Shown piece by piece: positions 5,394 to 6,485 of a stretch of 6,485 bases of DNA (its first letter is position 1; each line of letters starts with the position of its first letter). The stretch is taken from positions 1 through 6,485 of the forward strand of contig JAEKMB010000310.1 of NCBI GenBank assembly GCA_019508105.1, read 5' to 3'. The translations under genes and the position numbers were made by a program. The notes under the pieces are model-generated. The model saw only the letters and a list, made by a program, of their open reading frames with translations. It was not told where the DNA came from and ran no database searches. This DNA comes from Alphaproteobacteria bacterium. Its GTDB lineage: Bacteria; Pseudomonadota; Alphaproteobacteria; Micropepsales; Micropepsaceae.

Positions 5394-6485
5394 TTACAAA
5401 GTTTGGTGATATCCAGGGTCTGCTGGGTGCGCAGGTCCAGCGCTGCCGGATTGGCGCAAAGCGGTGCAACGATGTTGCGGGATTCCTCCTGCCGATGCTG
5501 CGCCCGCAGGCTCAGCGCCAGCAGCGCCAGATTCCAGTCCTGGAATTCGCGGGTCATCACCGGGCTGGCTGCACCGAGCCGCGCCGCATCGCGGAAGTAA
5601 GGCTCGGCGTCGGCCACGCGGCTTTGCTCCAGCAGGTACAGTCCCCGGAACATATGGGCGCGCGGGTCCCTGGGGTAATTGTCCACCAGCGAAAGACTGT
5701 CGGATTTCATCGCTTCCACGTCATGGGGCATCTGTTCCGGCGGGATGTAATCCATGCCGTCCCTGGCATATTGCGCATAGCTGTGGCCTGAGACGGCAAA
5801 CGCCGTGGCCATCAAGGCGACCCAGCAGCCGGCGATGGTGGCGGCGATGGAGCGGCCGGGCAGTTGTTCCTCTTCATCGTTCCAGGCGATCAGAAGAATG
5901 AAGGCCAGCATGGCGCCCGACAGGCAGCCGCCCAGATGGGCGTTGACATCCGTCACGGCCCCGCCATGGGCCACCGCCGGCATCAGGGCCGGAAACAGCG
6001 AGCTCCCGGCGACCCGACGCATCAGGGTGGGACGCGGCGCACCGGCATGGAAGCTGAGGGTGAACAACGCCGCCAGGGTGGCCATGATCGCGCCGGAAGC
6101 GCCCACCGACAGGGCGTCGGGCGCATTGAGCATGGTGGACAAGGCTGCGCCGGCAAAGCCGCCGGTGAAATACAGTGCCGCGAACCAGCCGATGCCGATC
6201 ATCGGCTCCAGCAGGAAGCCCACCGTGAGCAAGGTGACGAGGTTGCCGATCAGATGGACCGGCGAGCCGTGCAAGGTGGTTGCGGTGAACAGGCGCCACC
6301 ATTCCCCCTGTCCCAGCACCTGGATGCGGTCGGATGCCCCCATCGCCAGAAGCGTGAAATGGCCTGGAGAATAAAGGCCCATCCGGTCGGTGGCGGCCCG
6401 CAATTCACTGAAGAATCGCGCCACTAGAATGGCGCTGAGGGTCAGGGTGAACCAGGGAATGCGCGCCAGCAGCCTGGCCGCGACG
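5390..6485 (-). CDS. Rhomboid family intramembrane serine protease with TPR-like tail (5' end outside window)
   Basis: This is a polytopic membrane protein of the rhomboid family, which cleaves membrane proteins within the bilayer. Numbering from the GTG at 6424, it shows GEWWRLFTATTLHG (40-53), HLIGN (His57, Asn61) as in GlpG-type oxyanion motifs, the catalytic serine in GASGAI (Ser110) and the catalytic histidine in VNAHLGG (His163), so it looks active. Hydrophobic segments lie near 58-76, 80-99, 107-126, 162-180 and 191-213. Residues about 226-344 form a soluble tail with a TPR-like repeat (PRDPRAHMFRGLYLLEQ onward) ending in LCN. The frame continues open past the GTG to the window edge, adding RIPWFTLTLSAILVARFF, a typical first rhomboid helix. 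The true start is therefore beyond 6485 and the GTG is probably internal. Substrates are unknown. Confidence 0.9.
   Translation of the reverse strand, partial: VAARLLARIPWFTLTLSAILVARFFSELRAATDRMGLYSPGHFTLLAMGASDRIQVLGQGEWWRLFTATTLHGSPVHLIGNLVTLLTVGFLLEPMIGIGWFAALYFTGGFAGAALSTMLNAPDALSVGASGAIMATLAALFTLSFHAGAPRPTLMRRVAGSSLFPALMPAVAHGGAVTDVNAHLGGCLSGAMLAFILLIAWNDEEEQLPGRSIAATIAGCWVALMATAFAVSGHSYAQYARDGMDYIPPEQMPHDVEAMKSDSLSLVDNYPRDPRAHMFRGLYLLEQSRVADAEPYFRDAARLGAASPVMTREFQDWNLALLALSLRAQHRQEESRNIVAPLCANPAALDLRTQQTLDITKLCN

Noticed and set aside
5864..6427. Plus-strand open frames opposite the rhomboid gene
   Set aside because: They are low-complexity Gln/Arg/Gly translations; the minus strand has clear rhomboid catalytic motifs.

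Overview
The window is GC-rich DNA with dense short-gap gene packing, most likely from an alphaproteobacterium. Three things point there: a DUF1491 protein, two sensor kinases whose dimerisation helices read like the PleC/DivJ (PdhS) family, and a receiver-like protein with GPDRR/SDRR motifs in its tail. The genus cannot be fixed from this sequence. No rRNA, tRNA, CRISPR array, insertion sequence or phage gene was seen.

Layout. On the minus strand, 2114 to 49 encodes a membrane-bound PAS sensor histidine kinase followed 11 nt later by a DUF1491 protein, probably one operon. A 248-nt intergenic region separates it from a divergent plus-strand gene (2363-3964) for a second, soluble histidine kinase with two PAS-like domains. 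From 3965 to 4447 there is no intact full-size gene. That stretch holds a 37-codon ORF for a small membrane peptide, followed in another frame by a segment that looks like its continuation, so it may be a frameshifted small gene. Next is a minus-strand gene (4448-4972) for a degenerate CheY-like receiver protein. A 79-nt divergent region with a perfect inverted repeat separates it from a plus-strand lipoprotein gene (5052-5393). The lipoprotein gene overlaps by 4 nt, tail to tail, a minus-strand rhomboid-type membrane protease gene whose start lies beyond the right edge of the window (5390-6485, partial).

How the parts may fit. Both kinases keep their catalytic boxes. Their relatives in alphaproteobacteria feed the DivK/CtrA cell-cycle and polarity circuit, so a role in cell-cycle or developmental signalling is a reasonable inference, but no substrate is encoded here. 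The receiver-like protein keeps an aspartate at the phosphorylation position but lacks the usual acidic pair and lysine, so it is probably not an ordinary phosphorelay partner. The lipoprotein and rhomboid genes look like unrelated envelope genes. I see no convincing new multi-gene system. The most unusual items are the degenerate receiver, the broken small membrane gene and the inverted repeat at 5009-5029.
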